A stretch of DNA of 6,951 nt from GCA-2731375 sp046582635 (GTDB lineage: Bacteria > Pseudomonadota > Alphaproteobacteria > GCA-2731375), in NCBI GenBank assembly GCA_046582635.1, contig JAYGEA010000327.1, positions 1-6,951 on the forward strand. Reading direction: 5' to 3'. Numbering within the stretch: the stretch's first letter is position 1; every line of letters begins with the position of its first letter. Below are positions 1 to 6,724 of the stretch, one piece after another. The translations under genes were made by a program, and so were the position numbers. The notes below the pieces were generated by a model. It did no database searches and was not told the DNA's origin. It saw only the letters and a program-made list of their open reading frames with translations.

Positions 1-254
1 CAGACCGTGGCATCGTCGGAAACGGTCCAGGATTCGGCCAGGGCCGGCACAATCTTCAAATCGCCATCGCGGCGGACCAGGCCTTCGTAAACATTGCCCA
101 GAAAGCCGATGGTGAAGGTCACCGCATGTGCGTGGGGGTCCAGACTATCGGTATCCGTCTGGAAGCCCCAACGAAGTTCTTTCGCGTTGGCGCCGGTGGC
201 ACCGGCAACGACCATGGCCAAGGCCGTGATCGCCGCGAGTAGGGTGCGTTTCAT
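1..254 (-). CDS. ABC transporter substrate-binding protein, peptide/nickel type (SBP_bac_5 family), N-terminal part
   Basis: This is the first 84 codons of a periplasmic solute-binding protein; the gene continues beyond position 1. It starts at the ATG at 254-252, preceded by a good ribosome binding site (GGGGAG on the minus strand, 261-266, 6 nt spacer). Residues 1-24 form a Sec signal peptide: MKRT, a hydrophobic core LLAAITALAMVVAGA, and a probable cleavage after GANA. The mature part has the family 5 pattern: an opening strand KELRWGFQ, then DSLDPHAHAV, NVYEGLVRRDG and IVPALAESW. These are the usual N-terminal landmarks of DppA/OppA-like proteins, which bind peptides, nickel or other small solutes and deliver them to an ABC permease. 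The ligand cannot be told from this fragment. The permease and ATPase genes would be expected to the left, outside the window. Confidence 0.88.
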   Translation of the reverse strand, partial: MKRTLLAAITALAMVVAGATGANAKELRWGFQTDTDSLDPHAHAVTFTIGFLGNVYEGLVRRDGDLKIVPALAESWTVSDDATV

Positions 255-427
255 GGTATTCTCCCCGTTAATAGAGTGCTTCGGAAATTACATCCGTCGA
301 TTTTGATTTGATCAACCCGGCAAATATATGCGACCAGGCGACAAGCCCGACAATATCCATAAATGCGGGCCCGACACAATCACCTTATCACAGTCATTTT
401 ATCATGGTCGCCATTCACACGCTCTTG

Positions 428-2089
428 TCAGCGCGCGTTACGAAATCCATTTGTGATGGGATAGCGGCGGTCACGGCCGAAGTTCCGGGCTGTGAGTTTC
501 ACCCCCGGCGGGGCCTGTCGGCGCTTGTACTCCGCCAGATACAGCAGATGCTCGATACGCCGCACGGTCTCGAATTCATGGCCGCGGGCGACGATATCGT
601 CAAAAGCCATTTCCTCCTCCACCAGACAGCGCAGGATGTCGTCCAAGGCTTCGTAGGGGGGCAGGGAATCCTCGTCCTTCTGATCCGGCCGCAATTCGGC
701 CGAGGGCGGTTTCGTGATGGTATTTTCTGGGATCACCCGGCCTTCCGGCCCCAGGGCCAATTCCGGCCGTTGCTGGTTGCGCCAGTGGGACAACTCGAAC
801 GCAGTAATTTTGTAGACATCCTTCAGGACGGAAAAGCCGCCGCACATATCGCCATAAATCGTGGCATAGCCCACGGACATCTCGGACTTGTTTCCGGTGG
901 TCAGCACCATGTGCCCGAACTTATTAGAAATTGCCATCAGCGCCATGCCTCGCGCGCGGGACTGAATATTTTCTTCCGTGATGTCCGCCGCCCGCCCTTC
1001 GAACAGCCCTTCCAGCATACTTTCATAGGCTGTCACGGCCGGTTCGATGGCCACTTTGTCCAGGCGGCATTGCAGTAGTTCGGCGCAGTCGATGGCGTCT
1101 TTCAGACTGTGATCAGAGGAAAATTTCGACGGCAGCATGATGCACCAGACCCGATCCGGGCCCAGGGCGTCCACGGCCACGGCTGCGCTGAGGGCTGAGT
1201 CAATACCGCCCGACAGGCCGAGGACGACGCCTGGAAAACGGTTCTTGTTGACATAGTCCCGCAAGCCCAGGGTCATGGTGCGGTAGATCGCGCCCAGACC
1301 TTCATGGGGCGCCGTGCGCGCGCCCACCGCGCAGACCCATTGATCATCCACCTCCGACCATTCGCTGATCACCAGGCCAGCCTCGAATGTGGGCAGTTGC
1401 AGGGCCAGCGCGCAATCGCCGTTGATAACGAAACTGCCGCCATCGAATACCAGTTCATCCTGACCGCCGACCTGATTGACATAGATCAGGGGCAGCTCCG
1501 TCTCCGTCACCCGGGCCACGGCATGGTTTAAACGGACATCGAACTTGCCGTCCTCGAAGGGTGAGCCGTTCGGCACAATCAATATCTCGGCCCCGGTCTC
1601 GACCAGGCACTCGCACACATCGGGGGTCCAGATATCTTCACAGATCGGCACGCCAAGGCGGACGCCGCGAAAATTGATGGGGCCTGGCAAGGGTCCGGGC
1701 GCAAATACCCGCTTCTCATCGAAGACGCCGTAATTCGGCAAATCATGCTTGTAGCGCACGGCCGCGATTTCACCGCCATCCAACAGCAACACGGCGTTGT
1801 GCAATTTATCCTCGTGCCGCCACGGCGCAGTGAGCAACAGTCCCGGCCCGCCGTCCGCCGTCTCCGCCGCCAAGGCCTGTACCGCATCCGCCACGGCTTC
1901 CTGAAAGGCGCCCTTGAGCACCAGGTCCTCGGGCGGATAGCCACACAAGACCAGTTCACCAAAGGCCACCAGATCGGCGCCACGGTCCGCCGCCTCGACC
2001 CGCGCGCCGCGTACCAGATCGGCGTTTCCGGTGATATCGCCAACCGTCGGATTGATCTGCGCCAGGGCAATTTTCAATTTCTTCGTCAT
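428..2089 (-). CDS. nadE: Glutamine-dependent NAD(+) synthetase
   Basis: This complete 553-residue enzyme converts nicotinic acid adenine dinucleotide, ATP and glutamine to NAD, the last step of NAD biosynthesis, in the cytoplasm. Residues 1-260 are a nitrilase-type glutaminase domain that supplies ammonia. Its catalytic triad is visible as Glu45 (AFGELVLCGYPPEDL), Lys114 (RYKHDLPNYGVFDE) and Cys150 (GVPICEDIW). Residues 265-553 are the NAD synthetase domain with the ATP-pyrophosphatase P-loop SGGIDS at 293-298, followed by LTTGNKSE and GDMCGGFSVLKDV, which are typical of this fold. The length matches the two-domain bacterial form (about 540-570). The ATG at 2089 is the first possible start after an in-frame TGA upstream, and the protein opens with the family-typical KIALAQINPTVGD. 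No clear Shine-Dalgarno sequence is visible. No strong terminator follows the stop; the next gene in the same direction begins 173 bp further on. Confidence 0.97.
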   Translation of the reverse strand: MTKKLKIALAQINPTVGDITGNADLVRGARVEAADRGADLVAFGELVLCGYPPEDLVLKGAFQEAVADAVQALAAETADGGPGLLLTAPWRHEDKLHNAVLLLDGGEIAAVRYKHDLPNYGVFDEKRVFAPGPLPGPINFRGVRLGVPICEDIWTPDVCECLVETGAEILIVPNGSPFEDGKFDVRLNHAVARVTETELPLIYVNQVGGQDELVFDGGSFVINGDCALALQLPTFEAGLVISEWSEVDDQWVCAVGARTAPHEGLGAIYRTMTLGLRDYVNKNRFPGVVLGLSGGIDSALSAAVAVDALGPDRVWCIMLPSKFSSDHSLKDAIDCAELLQCRLDKVAIEPAVTAYESMLEGLFEGRAADITEENIQSRARGMALMAISNKFGHMVLTTGNKSEMSVGYATIYGDMCGGFSVLKDVYKITAFELSHWRNQQRPELALGPEGRVIPENTITKPPSAELRPDQKDEDSLPPYEALDDILRCLVEEEMAFDDIVARGHEFETVRRIEHLLYLAEYKRRQAPPGVKLTARNFGRDRRYPITNGFRNAR

Positions 2090-2110
2090 GGCCGGTTGTT
2101 TAAGACGAAC

Positions 2111-2124
2111 TGTGAAAATTCACA
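2111..2124. promoter_or_regulatory. Perfect inverted repeat upstream of nadE, candidate operator
   Basis: TGTGAA-AA-TTCACA is a perfect 6-bp inverted repeat with a 2-bp centre. It lies 21 bp upstream of the nadE start codon, in the spacer shared with the divergent eipB-like gene. Position and symmetry suit a binding site for a dimeric repressor acting on nadE. It is not a standard CRP site, because the TGTGA and TCACA halves are separated by 4 bp and not 6. No promoter can be placed with confidence around it. The regulator is unknown. Confidence 0.35.
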
Positions 2125-2277
2125 ACGCAACATTTGCCCATCATCGACGACCGGTCGAATAAAGCGCAAAATCCGCCAGCAACACCGAGCACCCTTCGAT
2201 CACATGTTACCGACGTGGCAACGGGTCATCTAGCCGGGAAACAGCCAATCGCCTATTATTGTTAGATATAAAAAACC

Positions 2278-3114
2278 ATGGATGGGCATTTTAGGCATAT
2301 GGCTTATTCTTTACACAGTTTGACATCTCGCGTTGCCGCCGCCTTGATTGTCATGGCGTTGGCCGTCATTGGCACCACCGCCTCCGCCCAAGTGCTTCGA
2401 CCCGTCCGCGCCGTCTATGAGATGCACTTGAACAAATCGCGGGACAGTTCCGGCATCGAGGGCGCCAAGGGACGCCTCGTGGTGGAGTTGATCGAGGATT
2501 GCGCCGGCTACATCTTCAACCAGGCCTTCATCAGCCATATTACCGCCAGCCAAGGCCCGGATATACTTAGTGACATGCAGGCCTCGGTCTGGGAAAGCCG
2601 CGATGGGCGGACGCTGCGCTTCAATCTGCTAAACAGAATTAACGGCAAGGTGGTCGAGCGGGAACAAGGCAAAGCCAATTTGAAAGGAAATGACGGCGGC
2701 CATGCGATCTGGCAGTTGCCGCAAGCCCGGGAACTTGCCCTGCCGAAGGGTACATTATTTCCCATCAGCCATAACCGGGAAGTATTGGCGCGGGCCATGG
2801 AAGGCAGCCGGGGTTTTGAAATTCCCCTGTTCGATGGCAGCAACGAGGCTGGCTACTATCATGCCGCCGTATTTATCGGCGAACGCCAAACCGGAATTGA
2901 TCCTAGTCAGCTGTCGCCAAAAGATCAGCCTCGCTGGCCCATCCGTCTGGCCTATTATTATTTTGAGAATCAACTCGGCGTGCCGGAATTTGAAGTTGGC
3001 TACACCTTGTACGGCAACGGCGTGGTCGATGGCCTGACATTGGATTATCCGGAATTCGGCCTGCGTGGACGATTGGTGGAGTTGGATTATCTTGACCAGC
3101 CGGACTGCCAATAA
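2278..3114 (+). CDS. eipB: EipB-like periplasmic protein, DUF1849 family (cell envelope integrity)
   Basis: This 278-residue exported protein is of the DUF1849 family, found in Alphaproteobacteria. Its characterised member, EipB of Brucella, is a periplasmic beta-spiral protein that contributes to envelope integrity. A signal peptide occupies about residues 1-36: hydrophobic stretch VAAALIVMALAVIGTT, probable cleavage after TTASA before QV. The mature part follows the family pattern: RPVRAVYEMHL, SRDSSGIEGAKGRLVVE, DGRTLRFN, LPKGTLFPISH, PLFDGSNEAGYY, WPIRLAYY and LYGNGVVDGLTLDYPEFGLRG. There are only two cysteines, Cys74 and Cys277, placed like the conserved disulfide pair of EipB. Two starts are possible: the ATG at 2278, or the ATG at 2299 (residue 8), which gives MAYSLHSLTSR before the hydrophobic core. 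Neither has a strong ribosome binding site. The gene is divergent from nadE and convergent with the dinB unit. Family membership is recognised from the sequence; the envelope role is by homology. Confidence 0.85.
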   Translation: MDGHFRHMAYSLHSLTSRVAAALIVMALAVIGTTASAQVLRPVRAVYEMHLNKSRDSSGIEGAKGRLVVELIEDCAGYIFNQAFISHITASQGPDILSDMQASVWESRDGRTLRFNLLNRINGKVVEREQGKANLKGNDGGHAIWQLPQARELALPKGTLFPISHNREVLARAMEGSRGFEIPLFDGSNEAGYYHAAVFIGERQTGIDPSQLSPKDQPRWPIRLAYYYFENQLGVPEFEVGYTLYGNGVVDGLTLDYPEFGLRGRLVELDYLDQPDCQ

Positions 3115-3157
3115 AGCGGCGGCTTATACCACATTGCGCGGGTAGTTACCCATAGAG

Positions 3158-3175
3158 ACGCCTTTTGGGCGTTTT
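3158..3175 (+). terminator. Terminator-like hairpin after the eipB-like gene
   Basis: ACGCC-TTTTG-GGCGT followed by TTT makes a short 5-bp GC-rich stem with a brief T tail, 43 bp after the eipB stop codon and inside the left arm of the palindromic element. The stem is short and the T tail is weak, so it may work only as part of the larger fold. Tentative. Confidence 0.35.
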
Positions 3176-3234
3176 CGGGTAGGAGCATAGGCCGACGCGA
3201 TGCGGGGCATCGTTAGGCGTGCGTGGCGCCGCCG

Positions 3235-3252
3235 AAAGCGCCCAAAAGGCGC
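3235..3252 (-). terminator. Terminator-like hairpin facing the dinB unit
   Basis: Read on the minus strand this is GCGCC-TTTTG-GGCGC followed by TTTC, an inverted near-copy of the hairpin at 3158-3175. It lies about 170 bp beyond the dinB stop, inside the palindromic element, and is oriented to end minus-strand transcripts. The stem is only 5 bp and the T tail is short, so termination is an inference. Confidence 0.28.
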
Positions 3253-3420
3253 CCTTCGGGTCGCCTCCGCGCACCCTCGGATGGCGTCGAAAGGGCTTGA
3301 CGATATCCCACATCGCCTGCGCCCTCTCTCCTACCCGAGGGAGCGCGGAGGCGATCTCTATGGGTATCTACCCGGGCAATGTGGTATTACCCAACCGCTG
3401 GCCGGCGGATTAGCTGAGGT

Positions 3421-4686
3421 TCATTGGCGCAAGCCCCTGCCCTTGCCGATAATATCCAAGCCGAATTTTTCCCGCACGTCATCCAGGGCCCGCTCCGCAT
3501 CGGCCCGGCGCCCGGCGCCCGGGTCAGCCAGGCTGAGAGGGTCGGCGTCGGCGCCATCCACCAGGCCACTCAACCCAACCCCCAACAAACGATAGGCGGT
3601 GCCGTTTATTTCCCTGGTCAACAGGTCGTCGGCCTGGCGATAGATGGTATCGGCCAATTGCGTCGGGTCGGGCAGACGGCGGCTGCGGGTCAAAATGCGG
3701 AAATCCGCGCGGCGCAATTTCAACACCACCGTGGTACCGGCCAGATCCGCCGTCTTGATCCGCCGCGCCACGCGATCAGCCTGGCGCCACAAAATCTTGC
3801 GTAACGCATCACCATCGGTGATGTCATGGTGGAAGGTGGTCTCGGATGAAATGCTTTTGGTGGGCCGGTTGGCCTTGATGCGGCGCGGATCCTCGCCCCG
3901 GACAAACTGCGCCATGCGCCGCCCCATGGCGCCATAGCGGGCGATCAAATCAACTTCATCGAGCACCTGCAATTGAGCCACCGTGGTAATGCCGTCCTTG
4001 GCCAGGCGCCGTTGCAGGGCCTTGCCCGCCCCCCAAATGATCGAAACAGGCTGCCGGGCCAGAAATTCCACCGCCTCCGCCCGACCGATCACAGCGAAGC
4101 CCCGGGGCTTGTCTAGATCGGAGGCAACCTTGGCCAGGGATTTGTTATAGGACAGCCCGATGGAGGCACTGACCCCCGCCTCGGCCTGGATTCGCTTGAC
4201 GATGGCCGCGGCCGTGGCCGCCGGCGCCTGCCCATGCAGCCGCTCCGTCCCGGTCAGATCAAGGAAGGCTTCATCCAGGGACAGGGGCTCCACCAAGGGT
4301 GTAAAATCCTTCATGATGGCCCTGATTTGCCGGCCCACGGCGACATACTTGGCCATATCCGGTTTGATCACCACGGCATTGGGACAGGCCTTGCGCGCCT
4401 TGAACATCGGCATGGCGGAATGCACTCCGTATGTGCGCGCCACGTAACAGGCGGCGCTGACCACGCCCCGCTGGCCGCCACCGACAATGACCGGCTTGTC
4501 CGCCAGGGACGGATCATCCCGCTTTTCAACGCTGGCGTAAAAGGCATCGCAATCCAGATGGGCGATGCCAAGACGGAACAATTCTTCGTGACGCAACAAG
4601 CGCGGCGACCCACAGCCCTGGCAGCGCGCCCCCGCCGATGTCCTTTCCGACCCGATCGCAAGACAATCGCGGCAGAGGGTGGCCAT
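3421..4686 (-). CDS. dinB: DNA polymerase IV (Y-family, error-prone) with N-terminal zinc-ribbon-like extension
   Basis: This 421-residue translesion DNA polymerase extends primers past damaged bases in the cytoplasm. The catalytic acidic residues are visible: Asp45 and Asp47 in AHLDCDAFYASVEK, and Asp138-Glu139 in LSLDEAFLDLTG. The core continues with IGLSYNKSLAKVASDLDKPRG (173-195), a helix-hairpin-helix thumb segment (SIIWGAGKALQRRLAKDGI) and a little-finger domain from about 275 to 375 (SISSETTFHHDI, RLLGVGLSGL). Before the core, residues 1-38 carry Cys5-x2-Cys8 and Cys22-x2-Cys25, a zinc-ribbon-like extension common in alphaproteobacterial DinB. The start at 4686 was chosen because it follows the kinase stop by 2 nt, has GGA 6 nt upstream, and keeps all four cysteines. 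An in-frame ATG at 4824 would add 46 residues that overlap the kinase and resemble no DinB. The C-terminus (GKGRGLRQ) has no obvious standard beta-clamp motif. This is the last gene of a four-gene unit. Confidence 0.96.
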   Translation of the reverse strand: MATLCRDCLAIGSERTSAGARCQGCGSPRLLRHEELFRLGIAHLDCDAFYASVEKRDDPSLADKPVIVGGGQRGVVSAACYVARTYGVHSAMPMFKARKACPNAVVIKPDMAKYVAVGRQIRAIMKDFTPLVEPLSLDEAFLDLTGTERLHGQAPAATAAAIVKRIQAEAGVSASIGLSYNKSLAKVASDLDKPRGFAVIGRAEAVEFLARQPVSIIWGAGKALQRRLAKDGITTVAQLQVLDEVDLIARYGAMGRRMAQFVRGEDPRRIKANRPTKSISSETTFHHDITDGDALRKILWRQADRVARRIKTADLAGTTVVLKLRRADFRILTRSRRLPDPTQLADTIYRQADDLLTREINGTAYRLLGVGLSGLVDGADADPLSLADPGAGRRADAERALDDVREKFGLDIIGKGRGLRQ

Positions 4687-4688
4687 GA

Positions 4689-5618
4689 CTATTCCGTGGA
4701 CCGGGTGGGCCGGATATTCCCTAGGGGCCACAACCAGGCGGCGCCCCGGACACCGGAGGAATCGCCATGTTTCGCCTTGACCAATGTGGTGGAAAGCTGG
4801 TCCGAAAAGGCATATTCCCCCCACAATCCCGGCACGTTGTCGTACAGGCGGTCAATATTCGAAACCCCGCCCCCCATGACAATAACCTCCGGATCCAGAA
4901 TACAGATCACCATGGCCAGGGACTTCGCCAGGCGCCGTTCATAGCGCGCCATGCAAGCCTCGGCCTGCCCGTCACCGCCCGCGGCCAGGTCGGCGACTTC
5001 ATGGGCTTTCAGGTCCATTCCCGTGGCGGCCTTGAAATCACGGCTTAGACCCGGCCCGGACAGAAAGGTTTCGATGCACCCCATGTTACCGCAATAACAG
5101 GGTGGGCCGGGCCGTTCATCGTCGTCCGGCCAGGGCAAGGGCGCATGGCCCCATTCCCCAGCAATCAGATTGGGGCCCTCGTGCAAGCGGCCACCAACCA
5201 CAATGCCGCCGCCCGTGCCCGTGCCGATGATGACGCCGAAGACGCTGCCCGCCCCCTTTGCGGCGCCATCGCTGGCCTCTGATAGGGTGAAACAATTGGC
5301 GTCATTGGCCAGGCGCACGGATCGGCCGAGGGCGTCGGCCAGATCGGAATCGAACCGCTGGCCAATCAGGCAGGTCGAATTGGCGTTCTTGATCAGCCCG
5401 GTGGCGGGCGAGATGGTACCGGGTATGGTCACGCCGACGGGGATATCTTCGCCGCCCCGCCCCGTCATGACCTCCCCGACCAAATCCCGGATAGCCATCA
5501 CAATACTTTGATAATCGCCCTTGGGCGTCGGTACGCGCTGACGGCTCAGCTCGCTGCCATCGTCGCCCAGCACCAATGCTTCAATTTTGGTGCCGCCCAA
5601 ATCAATACCGATCCGCAT
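4689..5618 (-). CDS. mak: Fructokinase of the ROK family (Mak-like)
   Basis: This complete 309-residue sugar kinase is predicted to phosphorylate fructose, and possibly mannose or related hexoses, with ATP in the cytoplasm. The ROK fold is clear: phosphate loop DLGGTK at 6-11, catalytic Asp106 in RLANDANCF, second phosphate loop GVIIGTGTGGG (128-138), and the ROK zinc site His158 (GEWGH) with Cys174, Cys176 and Cys181 (CYCGNMGCIE). It resembles E. coli Mak closely by recall, including the NANST segment, EWGHAPLPW, the ILDPEVIVMGGGVSN strand and the KHGDSSGVRGAAWLWP ending, which is why fructokinase is preferred over N-acetylglucosamine kinase (NagK) or glucokinase. The ATG follows the HAD gene stop by 3 nt without a strong Shine-Dalgarno sequence, so coupled translation is likely. 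Downstream, its stop lies 2 nt before dinB. The exact sugar is inferred. Confidence 0.92.
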   Translation of the reverse strand: MRIGIDLGGTKIEALVLGDDGSELSRQRVPTPKGDYQSIVMAIRDLVGEVMTGRGGEDIPVGVTIPGTISPATGLIKNANSTCLIGQRFDSDLADALGRSVRLANDANCFTLSEASDGAAKGAGSVFGVIIGTGTGGGIVVGGRLHEGPNLIAGEWGHAPLPWPDDDERPGPPCYCGNMGCIETFLSGPGLSRDFKAATGMDLKAHEVADLAAGGDGQAEACMARYERRLAKSLAMVICILDPEVIVMGGGVSNIDRLYDNVPGLWGEYAFSDQLSTTLVKAKHGDSSGVRGAAWLWPLGNIRPTRSTE

Positions 5619-5621
5619 GGC

Positions 5622-6296
5622 TCAATAGCCCGCCGCCGCCAACCGCCCTTCGATAAATTGGCGGGCCTCGTCCCAGTCGTCGGTCCGGACATCGGCATCC
5701 TCGGCGGCGCCGATCAAATCGCGCAAACGGTGATCGGCGATAAAATGCAGCCGGGTCACCGAACCGGCGGCCCGGGCCACGGAGGTTATATTGTGCGGGA
5801 TATCGTCGAGGAAGAACATCGGCGCCTTTTGCCGCGCCGCCAAATAGGCCATGGCCGGGCCCTTGCGGCCAATATTCGCGATCAGGGGATAGTCCATGCC
5901 GTGTTTGACCAGGGCCCGCCGCCGGGCCTCGCGGCAATCCAGGGGCAGGTTGGACAAGACCATGACCTCGGCCCGCTCGGACAGGGCGGCCAGGGCGTCG
6001 GCGGCGCCGGCAACGGGTTCAATGTGTTCCGTACGTTCGGCAAAATAGCCGTTGATCAAGGATTTGACCGCCTCGCCGGAGACCGCCTCGCTGCTTTTGG
6101 AATCTCGAATGTTGCCCCGCATGGCAAACGATTTCAGATCCATGAAATGGCCGTTATCCAACAAATAGGCTTCCAAACCGCGCACGAAGGCGAAAATAAC
6201 TTCATCGGCATCGCTGACGATCAATGGCCGTTCCGGGCTTAACCGCAGGGACTCCAGTTGACGCAAAACATCATCGTGCAGATCGTCGTCTTCCAA
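5622..6296 (-). CDS. HAD-superfamily hydrolase, probable TTG start
   Basis: This is a 224-residue haloacid dehalogenase-like protein, probably a cytoplasmic phosphatase, though the substrate is unknown. The HAD motifs are in order: motif I Asp29-Ala-Asp31 (LIVSDADEV), motif II Ser115 (VMVLSNLP), motif III Lys145 (IGRKGPAMAYLAAR) and motif IV Asp164-Asp165 (MFFLDDIPHNI). About 80 residues between motifs I and II form a helical cap (GLEAYLLDNGHFMDLKS onward). The reading frame stays open to an ATG at 6458, but those 54 codons lie over the DUF3572 gene in another frame and give unlikely protein. The TTG at 6296 is the best start: it is 4 nt past the DUF3572 stop and has GGAG 8 nt upstream. The gene is part of the DUF3572-HAD-mak-dinB unit. 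A role in sugar-phosphate handling beside Mak is possible but speculative. Confidence 0.85.
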   Translation of the reverse strand: MEDDDLHDDVLRQLESLRLSPERPLIVSDADEVIFAFVRGLEAYLLDNGHFMDLKSFAMRGNIRDSKSSEAVSGEAVKSLINGYFAERTEHIEPVAGAADALAALSERAEVMVLSNLPLDCREARRRALVKHGMDYPLIANIGRKGPAMAYLAARQKAPMFFLDDIPHNITSVARAAGSVTRLHFIADHRLRDLIGAAEDADVRTDDWDEARQFIEGRLAAAGY

Positions 6297-6300
6297 AACG

Positions 6301-6579
6301 CTAACTCCATTCCTCGAACTGGCCGCCAAACAGTCGGTGCCGTGCCTGGGCCGGGGCATCCGGCGCCAGTCCCGTGGCCTCGCACATTTGTAGCAGTTGC
6401 GGCTCAAATCCAAGAAAGAAATCCAGCACACCGGCCAGCATTTCCACTTCATCGGCACGTTGGCGAAGGTCTGCGACGTCGACCCCGCTTAGATCCATGA
6501 AGCGTTGCAGCACGTCTTCTTCGGCCACCAGATAGCTCAGCGCCTGCAAGGCAATGACTTTCGCCTCTTCTTCATGCAT
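6301..6579 (-). CDS. DUF3572 family protein
   Basis: This small acidic, helical protein of 92 residues has unknown function and is found in Alphaproteobacteria. The family pattern can be recognised: KVIALQALSYLVAEEDVLQRF, then FMDLSGVDVADLRQRA, a middle helix MLAGVLDFFLGFEPQLLQMCEATGL, and a variable tail. It has no signal peptide or membrane segment. The start used is the ATG at 6579; an in-frame TTG at 6591 would add four residues (MIPQ), and neither has a convincing ribosome binding site. It is the first gene of the unit leading to dinB and is divergent from the divK fragment at 6725. In many Alphaproteobacteria a DUF3572 gene lies between dinB and divK, which supports both calls. Confidence 0.82.
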   Translation of the reverse strand: MHEEEAKVIALQALSYLVAEEDVLQRFMDLSGVDVADLRQRADEVEMLAGVLDFFLGFEPQLLQMCEATGLAPDAPAQARHRLFGGQFEEWS

Positions 6580-6638
6580 TTGCGGGATCAAAATTAGCCA
6601 TTCACCGGCACCGATATTTATGTTTTGTTAACCATAGT

Positions 6639-6666
6639 TTGCGATTGCTATACCAGATATTAATGA
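6639..6666 (+). promoter_or_regulatory. Possible divK promoter in the divergent spacer
   Basis: The 133-bp AT-rich spacer between the DUF3572 gene and divK contains TTGCGA at 6639-6644 and TAATGA at 6661-6666, separated by 16 bp, an acceptable -35/-10 pair about 60 bp upstream of the divK start. A TTAACC motif at 6628-6633 resembles a CtrA half-site but lacks the second half at the usual spacing. Weak evidence. Confidence 0.25.
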
Positions 6667-6724
6667 TCGTACTTGATAATTCCTCATAACGCGCCCGAGT
6701 AGGCGCTCCAGGGACGTTATTGCA

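Larger units (their letters stand above)
3127..3386. repeat. 260-bp imperfect palindromic element, MITE-like
   Basis: This fills nearly all of the 306-bp gap between the convergent eipB-like and dinB genes; no credible gene lies in it. The ends are inverted: TACCACATTGC at 3127 and GCAATGTGGTA ending at 3386. The match continues inward with few mismatches through a GGGTA-NN-TACCC palindrome present in both arms (3140-3151 and 3362-3373), then CGGGTAGGAG (about 3176-3185) opposite CTCCTACCCG (3329-3338), then GCGATG near 3197 opposite CATCGC near 3311. The arms are thus roughly 90 bp each. A second, overlapping inverted pair exists: 3261-3280 is complementary to 3335-3354 at 19 of 20 positions. 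Both outer borders are TTA (3124-3126 and 3387-3389), which could be a 3-bp target duplication. This looks like a non-autonomous mobile or mosaic palindromic repeat. I do not recognise a named family. Confidence 0.75.

Noticed and set aside
367..374. CGGGCCCG palindrome as nadE terminator
   Set aside because: It has no loop and no T run on the minus strand, so it does not support a rho-independent terminator.
308..1078. A 256-codon plus-strand open frame
   Set aside because: It is antisense to the C-terminal half of nadE, shows no family pattern, and results from high-GC antisense openness.
2111..2124. CRP/FNR-type binding site
   Set aside because: TGTGA and TCACA are present, but the spacer is 4 bp where CRP sites need 6. 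Kept only as an unassigned inverted repeat.
2148..2157. Perfect palindrome CGACCGGTCG in the nadE-eipB spacer
   Set aside because: It is short, GC-rich and likely by chance; nothing links it to a promoter.
3200..3595. A 131-codon plus-strand open frame starting in the palindromic element
   Set aside because: It runs through the repeat and into the antisense of dinB; the Arg/Pro-rich product is typical of spurious frames.
4687..4824. N-terminal extension of dinB to an ATG at 4824
   Set aside because: It would overlap the mak coding sequence by 136 bp and add 46 residues unlike any DinB; the ATG at 4686 fits the operon spacing.
5508..6242. A 244-codon plus-strand open frame
   Set aside because: It is antisense to mak and the HAD gene, both of which have full motif sets; the translated product is unremarkable and Gly/Gln-rich.
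6628..6642. CtrA box (TTAA-N7-TTAA) before divK
   Set aside because: Only the first half-site is present; the second position reads TTGC.
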